Below are positions 1 to 8,528 of a stretch of 64,000 bases of DNA, one piece after another. The DNA comes from CAYUVH01 sp964448135. GTDB taxonomy: Bacteria > Verrucomicrobiota > Verrucomicrobiia > Limisphaerales > UBA8199. Location: the NCBI GenBank assembly GCA_964448135.1, contig CAYUVH010000036.1:1-64000 (forward strand), given 5' to 3'. Below the pieces are notes generated by a model. That model was given only the letters and a program-made list of their open reading frames with translations. It was not told the origin of the DNA and made no database searches. A program made the translations under genes and the position numbers. Position 1 is the stretch's first letter. Each line of letters begins with the position of its first letter.

Positions 1-59
1 TTCCTTTTCAATTCAGTCGGTGAGATGCTCCAAAGACGATTCTGGAAATCAGCCCAGCC

Positions 60-115
60 CCGGAGCTTGAAATTTGGTTCTTCTTTGGACCTTGGTGCTT
101 GGTCCTTGGAGCTTC
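60..115. repeat. CTTGG-rich dispersed repeat
   Basis: This short stretch contains the motif CTTGGTGCTTGGTCCTTGG. Close variants occur near 16708-16735, 48784-48825, 52001-52052 and 58405-58440. Here it abuts the stop codon of the acyltransferase-like gene and is not coding. At three later sites the same repeat is inside a reading frame and encodes a hydrophobic peptide. Confidence 0.7.
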
Positions 116-1126
116 CTACTGCGGCTCCATCCCCGACCGGCTCGCCAGATCGAGTTCGATCTCCTCCACCCACTGCTTCACCCAGCCCTCGGGCACGCTT
201 GAATCGGTCGTCAAATCGGGATGCGTCTGCAACGTTAGCGAAAGTTGCCCCTGAAAAGTCACGCACCCCGCGCCAATGACCTGGCAACGCAGCACCGGCG
301 GGCTGAACAACCACGTTCCCAAACAATCGGGCTGCGTGATTGTCTTCTGCGGATCCCAATCACCCAGGTTGGAAAAGCCGCCGATATTCCATTGCGCCGT
401 CGCCAGCTCCTTTTTGATCAGCGTCTTCTTGAGGCCCGAAGAAAGCAGGTTCCCGCTCTTGTAGGAATACCAGTTGGCCCAATGGTCTCCGCGCGCCAAC
501 GCGGCGTAAATCTTCTGGTGCACATCCTGCACCGTCTCGTACGACGCCACATTCACGCAGACATACGACGAATAATTGGTCGTGTCCCGATCCAGAAAAA
601 TCTTGCCGCGCAAATTCACCGGCACCATCCATGGAATCGTCGAGGCCTGGTCCGCCAGCGAGGGCCGGATCGCTTTTGACAGATGTTTCACCAGGAAGGA
701 ATTCACCGTCACGCCGGCCATGCGGCACGCCCGGCGGATGGCCTTGGTCGAGGACTCGTTGAAAACGTGCCACGCCACCGCGCGGGGCGGTTCGGTCGGC
801 GAAGACGTCGCGACTTCGCCGCGGGACAGTTCTCCCCACTGTACACGTCGGCGCGGGAGCAGCAGCTTCGGCAATGAGCGAATGAGCGGCCCCCAGGAGG
901 GCTCACCGGGATACTTGAGCTGCTGCAACCGCTCCAGCTTTGCGCCCCGCTTGCGGAGCATGTCGGCCAGGCCGCCGATGCCGTCGAAGTCGGTATGGCG
1001 CAAAAAAGTCCACTCCGGTTGGTGCCCGCCCGGGGCAATTCGCCCAAATCGAATCCCGATATATTCGCCGAGTTCCTCGGCAGCCATGAACCAGGCGTTG
1101 ATGGCATCCGTGGCTTGTCGGGGCAT
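116..1126 (-). CDS. Condensation/CAT-fold acyltransferase-like protein
   Basis: The 336-residue protein resembles the chloramphenicol-acetyltransferase-like fold shared by NRPS condensation domains and wax-ester or alcohol acyltransferases. An RHTDFDG segment near residue 65 matches the HHxxxDG active-site motif, keeping the second (catalytic) histidine and the DG. This family moves an acyl group to an alcohol or amine; the substrate is unknown. ATG 1126 is preferred because the domain begins there (MPRQATDAINAW). A GTG at 1213 would add 29 residues. No biosynthetic partners are adjacent, so the pathway is open. It could instead be a non-catalytic relative, since the first histidine is arginine. 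Confidence 0.6.
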   Translation of the reverse strand: MPRQATDAINAWFMAAEELGEYIGIRFGRIAPGGHQPEWTFLRHTDFDGIGGLADMLRKRGAKLERLQQLKYPGEPSWGPLIRSLPKLLLPRRRVQWGELSRGEVATSSPTEPPRAVAWHVFNESSTKAIRRACRMAGVTVNSFLVKHLSKAIRPSLADQASTIPWMVPVNLRGKIFLDRDTTNYSSYVCVNVASYETVQDVHQKIYAALARGDHWANWYSYKSGNLLSSGLKKTLIKKELATAQWNIGGFSNLGDWDPQKTITQPDCLGTWLFSPPVLRCQVIGAGCVTFQGQLSLTLQTHPDLTTDSSVPEGWVKQWVEEIELDLASRSGMEPQ

Positions 1127-1378
1127 ACGTGTGCGGGGTTTGTAGCACACCGCCCCCGGCAGCGTCAATTCGCCTGCCGGAAACGCACCCGTCTTTGTTT
1201 GAATACAGGCCACAGATTAAGATTCAGGATAGTTGATGAAATCCGAATGCACTTTTTGGCCTTTACAGCGAGTTCTGTGCCGAATTTCCATCCAAACGAT
1301 GATTTTCCATGTTTGCCATGCGAATGCGAAATCCCTCCCTTGACTCGACCTTCTCTCTGGGGAAAGGTTCGCTTACAC

Positions 1379-1384
1379 AGGAGG
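1379..1384 (+). promoter_or_regulatory. Strong ribosome-binding site
   Basis: A perfect AGGAGG lies four bases before ATG 1388. It fixes the lipoprotein start there, although the reading frame stays open upstream to 995. Confidence 0.75.
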
Positions 1385-1387
1385 TGC

Positions 1388-1852
1388 ATGATCCATAAAC
1401 TTATACTCCTTGCTTTCGTGGCCGCCAGCGCGCTGCTGCTGGCTGGTTGCGCCGCCGTGGCGCCGATGACTGCGGCGGCGGGTTCACTCCTCAACCCGTC
1501 TCCTCCGGGCCAGGTTACTGACCTGACGAGCATCAGGTTGGATCAGGACAACTTCGAAGTCGTCCGCACGAACGTCGTCGGCCGCAGTAAAGGCTTCAGC
1601 CTTCTCGGTCTCATCACCATCTGGCCGGCCACCTTGACCAAGGCCACTCAGCAGCTCTATGCGAACGCCCAACTCGATCTCGGCCGCGCCCAAACTCCCG
1701 CCCACCTGATCGTCGAACGCAGCAGCAGTTATTGGATCCTCTTCGGCATTCCCCGGGTCGATGTCAGCGCCGACATCATCGAATTTCGCCGCTCCGCCGA
1801 TGTCCAGCGGAACGACAGGCCCGCCCCCGCCTCGGGTCCCAGTGCTCCATAG
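1388..1852 (+). CDS. Small lipoprotein, DUF6567-like
   Basis: This 154-residue protein has a short basic N-terminus, a hydrophobic run and a lipobox (LLLAGC), so it should be processed by signal peptidase II and anchored by its Cys. The middle reads DNFEVVRTNVVGRSKGFSLLG, which resembles the small DUF6567-type lipoproteins of Bacteroidota and Verrucomicrobiota, whose function is unknown. The perfect Shine-Dalgarno sequence decides the start. The divergent upstream gene and a downstream gap of about 120 bases suggest it is transcribed alone. The family assignment is by motif impression only. Confidence 0.7.
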   Translation: MIHKLILLAFVAASALLLAGCAAVAPMTAAAGSLLNPSPPGQVTDLTSIRLDQDNFEVVRTNVVGRSKGFSLLGLITIWPATLTKATQQLYANAQLDLGRAQTPAHLIVERSSSYWILFGIPRVDVSADIIEFRRSADVQRNDRPAPASGPSAP

Positions 1853-1973
1853 AAGTCCGTTCCTCCGTCCGAGGATGGTTTTGGCGATGCAAAAGCCATT
1901 ACCGTTCATGGCTGCGGCTCCAAATCCTTCGCTTGCCATTTCCACTCCAACCAACAACGCTTGACTGCTGCGG

Positions 1974-3218
1974 ATGAACGTTGCGCGTCTCCAGAAGATA
2001 GATCGTTGGGTCGGGGTGCCGCTTTGCTGGGTGCTGACGCTTTTTCACGCCGTCTTCGGCCGCCGCCCGCCCGCCGAGGCCAGCCCGCCGCGCAGCATCC
2101 TGTTCGTAAAACTGGCCGAGCAAGGCTCGACGGTCCTCGCCCATGCCGCGCTCAAACGTGCCGTGGAAATCGCCGGCCGGCAAAATGTCTATTTCATCAC
2201 CTTCGAGGACAACCGTTTCATCCTCGACGTCCTTGAAGTCATTCCCCCGGAAAACGTCATTGCCATCCCCTTCGAAGGCGCGGTGTCGCTCACGCTCAGT
2301 TCCTTGCGCGCCTTGCAACGCATTCGCGGCCTGAAACTGGATGCCGCCGTGGACATGGAATTCTTCTCGCGCGGCTCCGCGGCCCTCACCTGGCTGAGCG
2401 GCGCGCGAAGCCGCGCCGGATTCCACGCTTTCTTCGGCGCCGGCCCATATCGCGGGAACCTGATGACTCACCGCCTTCTTTACAATCCCCACCTGCACAC
2501 CAGCCAGACTTTTTTCTCGCTGGTGGAGTCGTTGTTGGAGCGGCCGGACGCCCTGCCCACTTTCGGCTTCAAACCCGCAACCACCCTCGCCGAACCCCCG
2601 CAATTCGCCCCGTCCGAAGCCGAACGCGCGCGCATCCGCGAATTGGTCCGGCGCGAAACCGGCGGGGCGCCCCGTCTTATTCTGCTCAACTCCAACGCCA
2701 GCGATCTGCTCCCTCTGCGCAAGTGGCCGGCTGAACGCTATGTCGAACTTGGCAAACGCCTGCTCGCCGAATTCCCCGATGTCTGGATTGGCTTCACCGG
2801 TTCGCCGTCGGAGGCCGACGCGGGCGCCCGGCTCGCGCAGCAAACCGGACCGGCGCGCTGCGTTTCCTTTGCCGGCAAGACCACCCTGCGCGAATTACTG
2901 GTCCTCTACACCCTCGCCGATGTCCTCGTGTCGAACGATAGCGGCCCGGCGCATTTTGCCACGCTCACACCGATTCGCGTTGTAACGCTTTTCGGCCCGG
3001 AGACCCCTGCCCTCTTCGCGGCACTGACTCCCCGCAATACCGTCCTCTGGGCCGGCATCGCCTGCAGCCCGTGTGTCAGCGCCTACAACAACCGCCAATC
3101 CCCGTGCCGCAACAACGTTTGCATGCAGTCCATCACCGTGGACCAGGTCTTCACAAAAGTTTGTGCCGCGTTGAAAGCCGGCGAATCACAAAAACACCCC
3201 GACGCCGCCGGCGCCTAA
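1974..3218 (+). CDS. Glycosyltransferase family 9 (heptosyltransferase-like)
   Basis: The 414-residue protein has the two Rossmann halves of GT9 enzymes. The N-terminal half starts at SILFVKLAEQGSTVLAHAAL (about residue 40). The C-terminal half has LILLNSNASDLLPLRKWP, then FAGKTTLRELLVLYTLADVLVSNDSGPAHFA and TLFGPETP, the nucleotide-sugar binding region of ADP-heptose transferases such as WaaC/WaaF. It probably adds a heptose or related sugar to lipopolysaccharide or another glycan at the cytoplasmic face of the inner membrane. A cysteine-rich tail (CSPCVSAYNNRQSPCRNNVC) near the C-terminus is seen in many GT9 members. It converges on the DUF2723 gene. The acceptor cannot be read from sequence. 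Confidence 0.85.
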   Translation: MNVARLQKIDRWVGVPLCWVLTLFHAVFGRRPPAEASPPRSILFVKLAEQGSTVLAHAALKRAVEIAGRQNVYFITFEDNRFILDVLEVIPPENVIAIPFEGAVSLTLSSLRALQRIRGLKLDAAVDMEFFSRGSAALTWLSGARSRAGFHAFFGAGPYRGNLMTHRLLYNPHLHTSQTFFSLVESLLERPDALPTFGFKPATTLAEPPQFAPSEAERARIRELVRRETGGAPRLILLNSNASDLLPLRKWPAERYVELGKRLLAEFPDVWIGFTGSPSEADAGARLAQQTGPARCVSFAGKTTLRELLVLYTLADVLVSNDSGPAHFATLTPIRVVTLFGPETPALFAALTPRNTVLWAGIACSPCVSAYNNRQSPCRNNVCMQSITVDQVFTKVCAALKAGESQKHPDAAGA

Positions 3219-3269
3219 GCCCGGCATCTACTTTCAGGAGCTGAGCTTTTCAACCCCCTGCGCCACCCC

Positions 3270-6200
3270 TCACTTCTTCACCCGTGGTGCGGTCGGCGCC
3301 ACCGCCGGCGGTTCCGCCTGGGACAACCGCGAGCGCAGCATTCGCACAAAGCCCTGGGTCTGCCCGTTCTCCGGGTCGAATTTCAAGCTCGTCTCCGCCA
3401 CCAGCAACGCGTCCGCCATGCGGTTCTGTCCCATCAGGATGTTGATGTAGTGAACCATCGCCTCGGGGCTGTAGGGACAAAACGCAAACGCCTGTTTGAA
3501 CGTAAAATCCGCCTCACGCGAAATCGCCATCGCCTCATCCATCGTGCGCGGCCGGAACTCGACCGGGCACTCCGGCCCTAGCCGCCAGTAATAGATCCCC
3601 CCGATCGAACTGCGCAGTTTGGAAAACGCCTTCTGGGCATCCTCATCGTGCACAAACTTCCGGTCTCCCGTGAAGCCGTTCAGGTCGCGGCGCAAATAAG
3701 TCTTTTCCACCCAATCGGTGACCTCTTTCACCGGCGTGTCGTAGTCAATGAAATCGCCCGTAAGGCGTTTGCTGAACTGCTTCCAGAAGTTGTGATCGCG
3801 ATCCATCATTTCCTTCGTGATGCTTTTCACCTCCTCACGGTTCACCTTCATGATGATGCCGAAGGGCGTCAGGTGCGGGTACATCCAATCCATCGGGAAG
3901 CTCTCCTCCACGTAAAACTCGTTCTGCGGATTGTTGTCGAACATCACCTTGGTGATCAAGCCGTTGAGGGCCATCACGGTGACCTGGCTGCTGCCGATGC
4001 TGACCCGGCCATTCTCCACTTTGACTTCCTCCCCCGGCTTGAGCTTGTTGGCGTAATACCGCTGGGCGGCGTCCTGATAATAAAAATTGAAGCACTGGGC
4101 TGACTCGTCCGGCGTGGCGATCTTGATTTCCCGGTCGGGATAAACCCCGCCAATGCTGGCCGCAATCTCCTTCGCATACGCGGCCTCCAACAGCAACCGG
4201 TTGAGCCGGATCCGCGTGTGGCTCTGGGGATTCTGGGTGATAAAGTCCTTCAGGTAATCACTGATCGCCACCGACTTGAACCGTTCGGCGTCGTAAAGCC
4301 CGTCGATCTTTGAAAGCGTCGCGACTTCGGCCGCCAGTTTCTGTTTGCGCTGGCGCACGGATTCATCCGCGCTGCCATAGCCGATTTGCGCATCCAGTTC
4401 GGCCTCTTCCTGCAACTTCCGGGCCAGCTCGGCCTGCTGTTCCAGTTCGCGCTCCAACAATCGGTTCAAATCCTCCGCCAGCGCGCGCCGCAACGCATCG
4501 GAATTCCCCGTAGCGGACAGCAGCTTCTGCGTCTCCGGGCGCAGATGATCATAAATGTATTTCGACAAAGCATCCTGGCTCGGGCCTGGCTGTAACCGCG
4601 CGGCCAGCCCCGGCAGGTCGGTGAAGTGTGCCGGCTCGAACCACGATGTATAGGTCCGGCGACGCTTCTCGATCCGCTCGCCCAATCCCGTAAAAAAGCG
4701 GTCCAACGGCCCGACCATCCGCGCCAGAAAGTTGGTCCGGTAACCATCCTTCTTTTCGTCCGCCGAACGAAACAATTCCTGGAAGAACGGCGGATCGATC
4801 TGTTTGCTGCGATTGTAATGCGCCCGCACGTAGTTCAGGTAGGTGCCGTCGGCGACGGCGTTCTGCGTGATGATATACACGTCCCGGCGATCGAACGTCT
4901 GGTCCAGCTTCGGCTGGCAGTTGTGCGGCGTGAAACTCTCGCAGAAAATCATGTAGGTCGGGCAAAAGCGTCCCGGATCGGTGCCGCCATACAACACCGC
5001 GTTTTTCGCCATGGGCGGATACAACGGCTTGCCATCCGGCCCGTTGTACGGTGGCGAGAACATGTCATGGCCGAACCAGTAACCGAAATAGTGGTCGCGC
5101 TGGTCGCTGCCATACCAATGGGCCAGCCCCGAATACAGCGGCATCGCCAGGTACAGTCCCAGCGTGATCGCCAGTGGCCCGCGCTTGTTGTAAACCAGCA
5201 ACGCCACCACAAACGCCAGCGGCACGAGGATCAGTATGAGGCTCGCGTAAATCGGCAGCCCATACTGGTTGGGTGCGAAGGCGCGCCCGATCCAGTGCGG
5301 CAATTCCGACAGACTCATCGACCCGCCCTCCCCGAAGTAGTGCCGCCGGGTGGTATCGACCAAAAAGTAGCAGGCCAGCACCACCGCGATGCTTCCGCCA
5401 ATCAGCCCCCAGCGGCGAAACCGCGCGTAATGCGTCGCCATGTACGCCGCCGTCAGCGCCAGCCCGTAGCCGATGAACGCCGCCACCACCGTGTGTGAGT
5501 TGTTGAAAAACACCTTCACCAACTCCTTCGAGGCGCGGTCCGGCGTGGGATTCAACAGGATGATCAGCAGCACGCCCGTCGTCAGGTAAATCGCGCTCAT
5601 GCCGATGATCCACGCCCGCTCCCGCTTCTGCATTTTCAGGAAGAACAGGAAAGGCACCACCGCGATAAAGAGATATACCCAGGTAAATTCCTCCCCCGCG
5701 CCCGCGATCAACATCCCGAGCTGTCCCACGAACCGGCCCGATTCCGTCAACGGATTCACCGGAGTCGGTTGCTCATACTGTCCGCGCGTGATGGCATGCC
5801 AGAAGCCTTCCACGGTTCGCGGGTATCCCCATTGCATCGGCGGATTGGTCATACCCGAAATCGGCAGGTAGAGATAAAAGGAGGCGCCCAGGGCAAACAG
5901 CGCCCCCAGCACTCCGACGATCAACCAGTCCCGGTTGTAGCTCCAGGTCTTCACCGACATGTAGATCGCCGCCGCCAGCGAACCCAGCGCGCACACCGCA
6001 AACAGTCCGCTCACCCCGCTGTCCTCCTTCTTCAACAGCGCCAGCTCCAAAAAACACGCGGCGCCGAAATAAGCCATATTGCGCGCCGCCTCCTGCGCCC
6101 GCATTTGCGTTCTCGTCGCCAGCCAACTGCACGCAATCATCGAGCCAATGCCCACCAGGTGAAACACAAACTGCATCCCCGCCTTGCTCAGATTTCCCAG

Positions 6201-7076
6201 CACATATTGCCCGGAGACGAGCACGTACAAATTCCCCATCATGTAAATAATCACGTTGCCAAAGAAAACGTCCCGCCCGAGCCGCGGGTTCCTCGCGGCG
6301 ATGGCGACCTCGATGCCGATCGCCGCCACGATCAAACTCTGGTGCGTCGTATAACAGATGCCGAAGATGAACAGTGCCCAGCAGAGAAACCGGTATTGGT
6401 GGGGCGCGTAAATCCACCGCAGAATACAAAGCTGCACTATCAAAAACCACGGCACGCTCGTCACGGCGATGCGGTTCACTGCCACCGATTCCCTCCACAT
6501 GAAGCCGTCCAATCCGAGCAACAGCCCCGCGACCAGACCTGACACCAGGCAGATTGCGTTCTCCCATTTGCCGGTGATGCTCTTCAGGTCCTCGATCCCC
6601 TCCATGAACAAGCTGCTCCCGCGCGACACCATCAGCCCGAGCAATCCGCACGCCAGCGCCCCGAGCGTCGCCTCACCCAGCGCCACGCGCCAGGCCGGGT
6701 TGCCCCACGGAATGAAATTCGCCCACAGCGAACTGTAAATCGTCCACACCGGGTAACCCGGCGGATGAGGAATCCCGGCGTAGTAGGATCCGGTCACCAA
6801 CTCGCCGGAATCCTCCAGCGTCAACTCCGGCGCCAGCGTCAGAAAATAGACGATCCAAATAACCCCGAAGGCCAGCAGGAGCGTCAACCAGTCCACCGGC
6901 CGAAACAAAGGCGGAACGCGGACTTTGGGCGGGGGCGCAGCCGGTGCCGCGGCGGCCGCCGGGGCTGGCGCCGGGCTCGCTTTGCTGCGCGCCGGCGCGG
7001 CAATTGCAGCCGCGGGTTTCCCGCTTCCTAAACGTTTCGGCTTCGCCATAAGTGGTTTCGATTGAACAGACACCAT
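3270..7076 (-). CDS. DUF2723 (TMEM260-like) giant membrane protein
   Basis: This 1268-residue polytopic protein begins with an Ala/Pro-rich cytoplasmic segment. The DUF2723 signature follows from about residue 60: a membrane segment, then LAPELTLEDSGELVTGSYYAGIPHPPG. The family is related to GT-C mannosyltransferases and eukaryotic TMEM260, so lipid-linked sugar transfer to proteins is likely, with the acidic LEDSGEL loop as candidate catalytic site. About a dozen membrane spans fill residues 60-660; the last 600 residues are soluble and end in a TPR-like stretch. An alternative start is MAKPKRLG at 7049. The phased regulatory array (7197-7316) lies 120 bases upstream. Calling it a glycosyltransferase rests on family knowledge. 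Confidence 0.85.
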   Translation of the reverse strand: MVSVQSKPLMAKPKRLGSGKPAAAIAAPARSKASPAPAPAAAAAPAAPPPKVRVPPLFRPVDWLTLLLAFGVIWIVYFLTLAPELTLEDSGELVTGSYYAGIPHPPGYPVWTIYSSLWANFIPWGNPAWRVALGEATLGALACGLLGLMVSRGSSLFMEGIEDLKSITGKWENAICLVSGLVAGLLLGLDGFMWRESVAVNRIAVTSVPWFLIVQLCILRWIYAPHQYRFLCWALFIFGICYTTHQSLIVAAIGIEVAIAARNPRLGRDVFFGNVIIYMMGNLYVLVSGQYVLGNLSKAGMQFVFHLVGIGSMIACSWLATRTQMRAQEAARNMAYFGAACFLELALLKKEDSGVSGLFAVCALGSLAAAIYMSVKTWSYNRDWLIVGVLGALFALGASFYLYLPISGMTNPPMQWGYPRTVEGFWHAITRGQYEQPTPVNPLTESGRFVGQLGMLIAGAGEEFTWVYLFIAVVPFLFFLKMQKRERAWIIGMSAIYLTTGVLLIILLNPTPDRASKELVKVFFNNSHTVVAAFIGYGLALTAAYMATHYARFRRWGLIGGSIAVVLACYFLVDTTRRHYFGEGGSMSLSELPHWIGRAFAPNQYGLPIYASLILILVPLAFVVALLVYNKRGPLAITLGLYLAMPLYSGLAHWYGSDQRDHYFGYWFGHDMFSPPYNGPDGKPLYPPMAKNAVLYGGTDPGRFCPTYMIFCESFTPHNCQPKLDQTFDRRDVYIITQNAVADGTYLNYVRAHYNRSKQIDPPFFQELFRSADEKKDGYRTNFLARMVGPLDRFFTGLGERIEKRRRTYTSWFEPAHFTDLPGLAARLQPGPSQDALSKYIYDHLRPETQKLLSATGNSDALRRALAEDLNRLLERELEQQAELARKLQEEAELDAQIGYGSADESVRQRKQKLAAEVATLSKIDGLYDAERFKSVAISDYLKDFITQNPQSHTRIRLNRLLLEAAYAKEIAASIGGVYPDREIKIATPDESAQCFNFYYQDAAQRYYANKLKPGEEVKVENGRVSIGSSQVTVMALNGLITKVMFDNNPQNEFYVEESFPMDWMYPHLTPFGIIMKVNREEVKSITKEMMDRDHNFWKQFSKRLTGDFIDYDTPVKEVTDWVEKTYLRRDLNGFTGDRKFVHDEDAQKAFSKLRSSIGGIYYWRLGPECPVEFRPRTMDEAMAISREADFTFKQAFAFCPYSPEAMVHYINILMGQNRMADALLVAETSLKFDPENGQTQGFVRMLRSRLSQAEPPAVAPTAPRVKK

Positions 7077-7196
7077 ACCCCTCTGAATTTGTCTAAAGCG
7101 AGCCGAAACCTAGTTTTGCAGGGTCAGGGGCGCAGCTCGATTTCCCGGCGGGCATGCCGTTCCGTCGGGACTGGAGATTCATCGGGGTCAAGCCAT

Positions 7197-7316
7197 GGGG
7201 CCCCCTTTTTTCAACTTTGACATACTATGACGAACTATGATTGCTGGGGTTTTTACTATGACGGGAGGTATGACGGAGGGGTGGTATAGTTTGACAAGGT
7301 ATGACATAGCTTGACC
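7197..7316 (-). promoter_or_regulatory. Helically phased GTCAA/GTCATA array (site A)
   Basis: Read on the minus strand towards the DUF2723 gene, this site has GTCA/ATCA units whose TGA complements start at 7312, 7302, 7292, 7271, 7259, 7238, 7228 and 7218. The steps are 10, 10, 21, 12, 21, 10 and 10 bases. The 21-base step at 7238-7259 holds the core AAAACCCCAGCA. An A6 tract and GGGGGCCCC follow, and the start codon is about 120 bases further on. Sites B and C repeat this order and spacing. A protein-binding or promoter role is inferred from position and spacing; no known factor was recognised. Confidence 0.7.
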
Positions 7317-7455
7317 GGTCGGGAAGCGGGGCGAGGAAGGCTGGAGGAGAAATCTCCGCGGATTGATCGGCGCGATCATGCATAATGTTTACACTCCCTT
7401 TTTGCGGGTAACCCTGGGGGGCGGTCCTCCCATACCCGACGACTTTAAGGTGGCG

Positions 7456-7478
7456 ACTTGGACAACGGCTGTCCAAGT
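7456..7478. repeat. TGGACA...TGTCCA palindrome upstream of site A
   Basis: A perfect 9-base inverted repeat (ACTTGGACA, 5-base loop, TGTCCAAGT) lies about 140 bases upstream of site A in gene orientation. Its A-run is on the wrong side for an intrinsic terminator of the minus-strand genes. A matching palindrome lies 130 bases upstream of site C, and the flanks also look related. The intervening 7317-7455 shows no gene. Confidence 0.65.
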
Positions 7479-7576
7479 AAAAAAAATGCGGGCAGGGCGA
7501 AATCCGCCACCCCCTCTGGCAGGCACATGATTGAACCCGGAGTATGGGATGCCGCCAATTTTGGAAATTTTTTTGC

Positions 7577-8338
7577 CTACCGCCCAATCTTTACCTGGCT
7601 GTTACCGGACCAGTCATTGTGCCCACCGGAAATTTCGGTGAAATGGGCCGCCGGCACCCGCCTCGCCAGCTCCCGTGCATGCTCCACCGGAATAATCACA
7701 TCCCCCTTCGCCCCGAAAATTTCGACCGGCCCCGCAAAGTCTTTGAGCGCCTCCACATTGTTCCAGCGATCAAACAACATGAGGCGCACCGGCAGAAAAT
7801 AAAACTTCCCGGCCGCCACGCTGGCGAGCGCATCAAACGGCACCGCGAGCACAATCTTGTCCGGCGGAACTTTCTCCCGCGCCAGCGAGCACGCCGGCCC
7901 CGTCCCAATTGATTCGCCCAGCACGCAAACCGGCGTGCCCGGATGTTTTGCGCGCAGGAGCCGGTACGCCTCGGACGCCGCCCGGTTCATTGAATTCTGC
8001 GACGGAGCCCCCTCGCGCGCGCCGTATCCCGGATACTCGAGCACGTATAGCGAGTCCCGGTCCGACATGCGACCGAGCACATAATCCCGATCCGAAGCCT
8101 GGCCGGCGTTCCCGTGCGTCATCAGCCAGATCGCCTGCGCGTTGGTGACTTCCCGGCAATATCCGATCGTGCGGTTGCCATCCTGCCAGGGGGCGAGTTG
8201 GCCGACGGGCGCGTGGTGCGAGGGAAAATAGAGCATCGACCGCTGCGTGAAAAAAACCACCGCAACCAAAATCACATAAAGCCCAAACGGGATGGCCGCG
8301 ATGCGCAGTAACGTCCTGGTAAACTTCCCCGTATTCAC
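7577..8338 (-). CDS. Membrane-anchored alpha/beta hydrolase (BEM46/ABHD13-like)
   Basis: The 253-residue protein has one N-terminal membrane span (LRIAAIPFGLYVILVAVVFF) followed by an alpha/beta-hydrolase domain. The oxyanion region is THGNAGQASDRD, the nucleophile elbow GESIGTG, the acid lies in GAKGDVIIP and the histidine in SGGHNDW, so the triad is complete. Relatives are serine hydrolases of unknown substrate. The start is GTG. It is the last gene of a cluster that begins with an L,D-transpeptidase, so an envelope role is plausible but unproven. Confidence 0.8.
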   Translation of the reverse strand: MNTGKFTRTLLRIAAIPFGLYVILVAVVFFTQRSMLYFPSHHAPVGQLAPWQDGNRTIGYCREVTNAQAIWLMTHGNAGQASDRDYVLGRMSDRDSLYVLEYPGYGAREGAPSQNSMNRAASEAYRLLRAKHPGTPVCVLGESIGTGPACSLAREKVPPDKIVLAVPFDALASVAAGKFYFLPVRLMLFDRWNNVEALKDFAGPVEIFGAKGDVIIPVEHARELARRVPAAHFTEISGGHNDWSGNSQVKIGR

Positions 8339-8345
8339 GGTCGAT

Positions 8346-8525
8346 TCATGACGGCGACCCCGGCTTGTCCCGCAAACACATTGCCACGATCAGAACCCCG
8401 AGCGAAATCAGATGCAGCCCCATTAGAATCGGACGAGCCACACCCATGAGCCGAAGGCAGAGCGCTACCACCATGATTCCAAGTCCTATCCCCATCGCAA
8501 TCTTCGATGGCATGTTCCACCGCAT
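8346..8525 (-). CDS. Small two-span membrane protein
   Basis: This 59-residue ORF begins MRWNMPSKIAMGIGLG and contains two hydrophobic segments, roughly residues 9-25 and 33-50, with a short basic tail. It starts 4 bases after the L,D-transpeptidase stop and ends 8 bases before the hydrolase start, so it completes a three-gene cluster. No family was recognised. The tight spacing and clean hydrophobic pattern favour a real gene, but it may be missed by automated callers. Confidence 0.55.
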   Translation of the reverse strand: MRWNMPSKIAMGIGLGIMVVALCLRLMGVARPILMGLHLISLGVLIVAMCLRDKPGSPS

Positions 8526-8528
8526 GGC

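Noticed and set aside
7225..7587. Antisense 120-codon frame across the array upstream of the DUF2723 gene
   Set aside because: It crosses the phased array and palindrome, lacks protein-like composition and has no homology impression; it is a by-product of GC-rich DNA.
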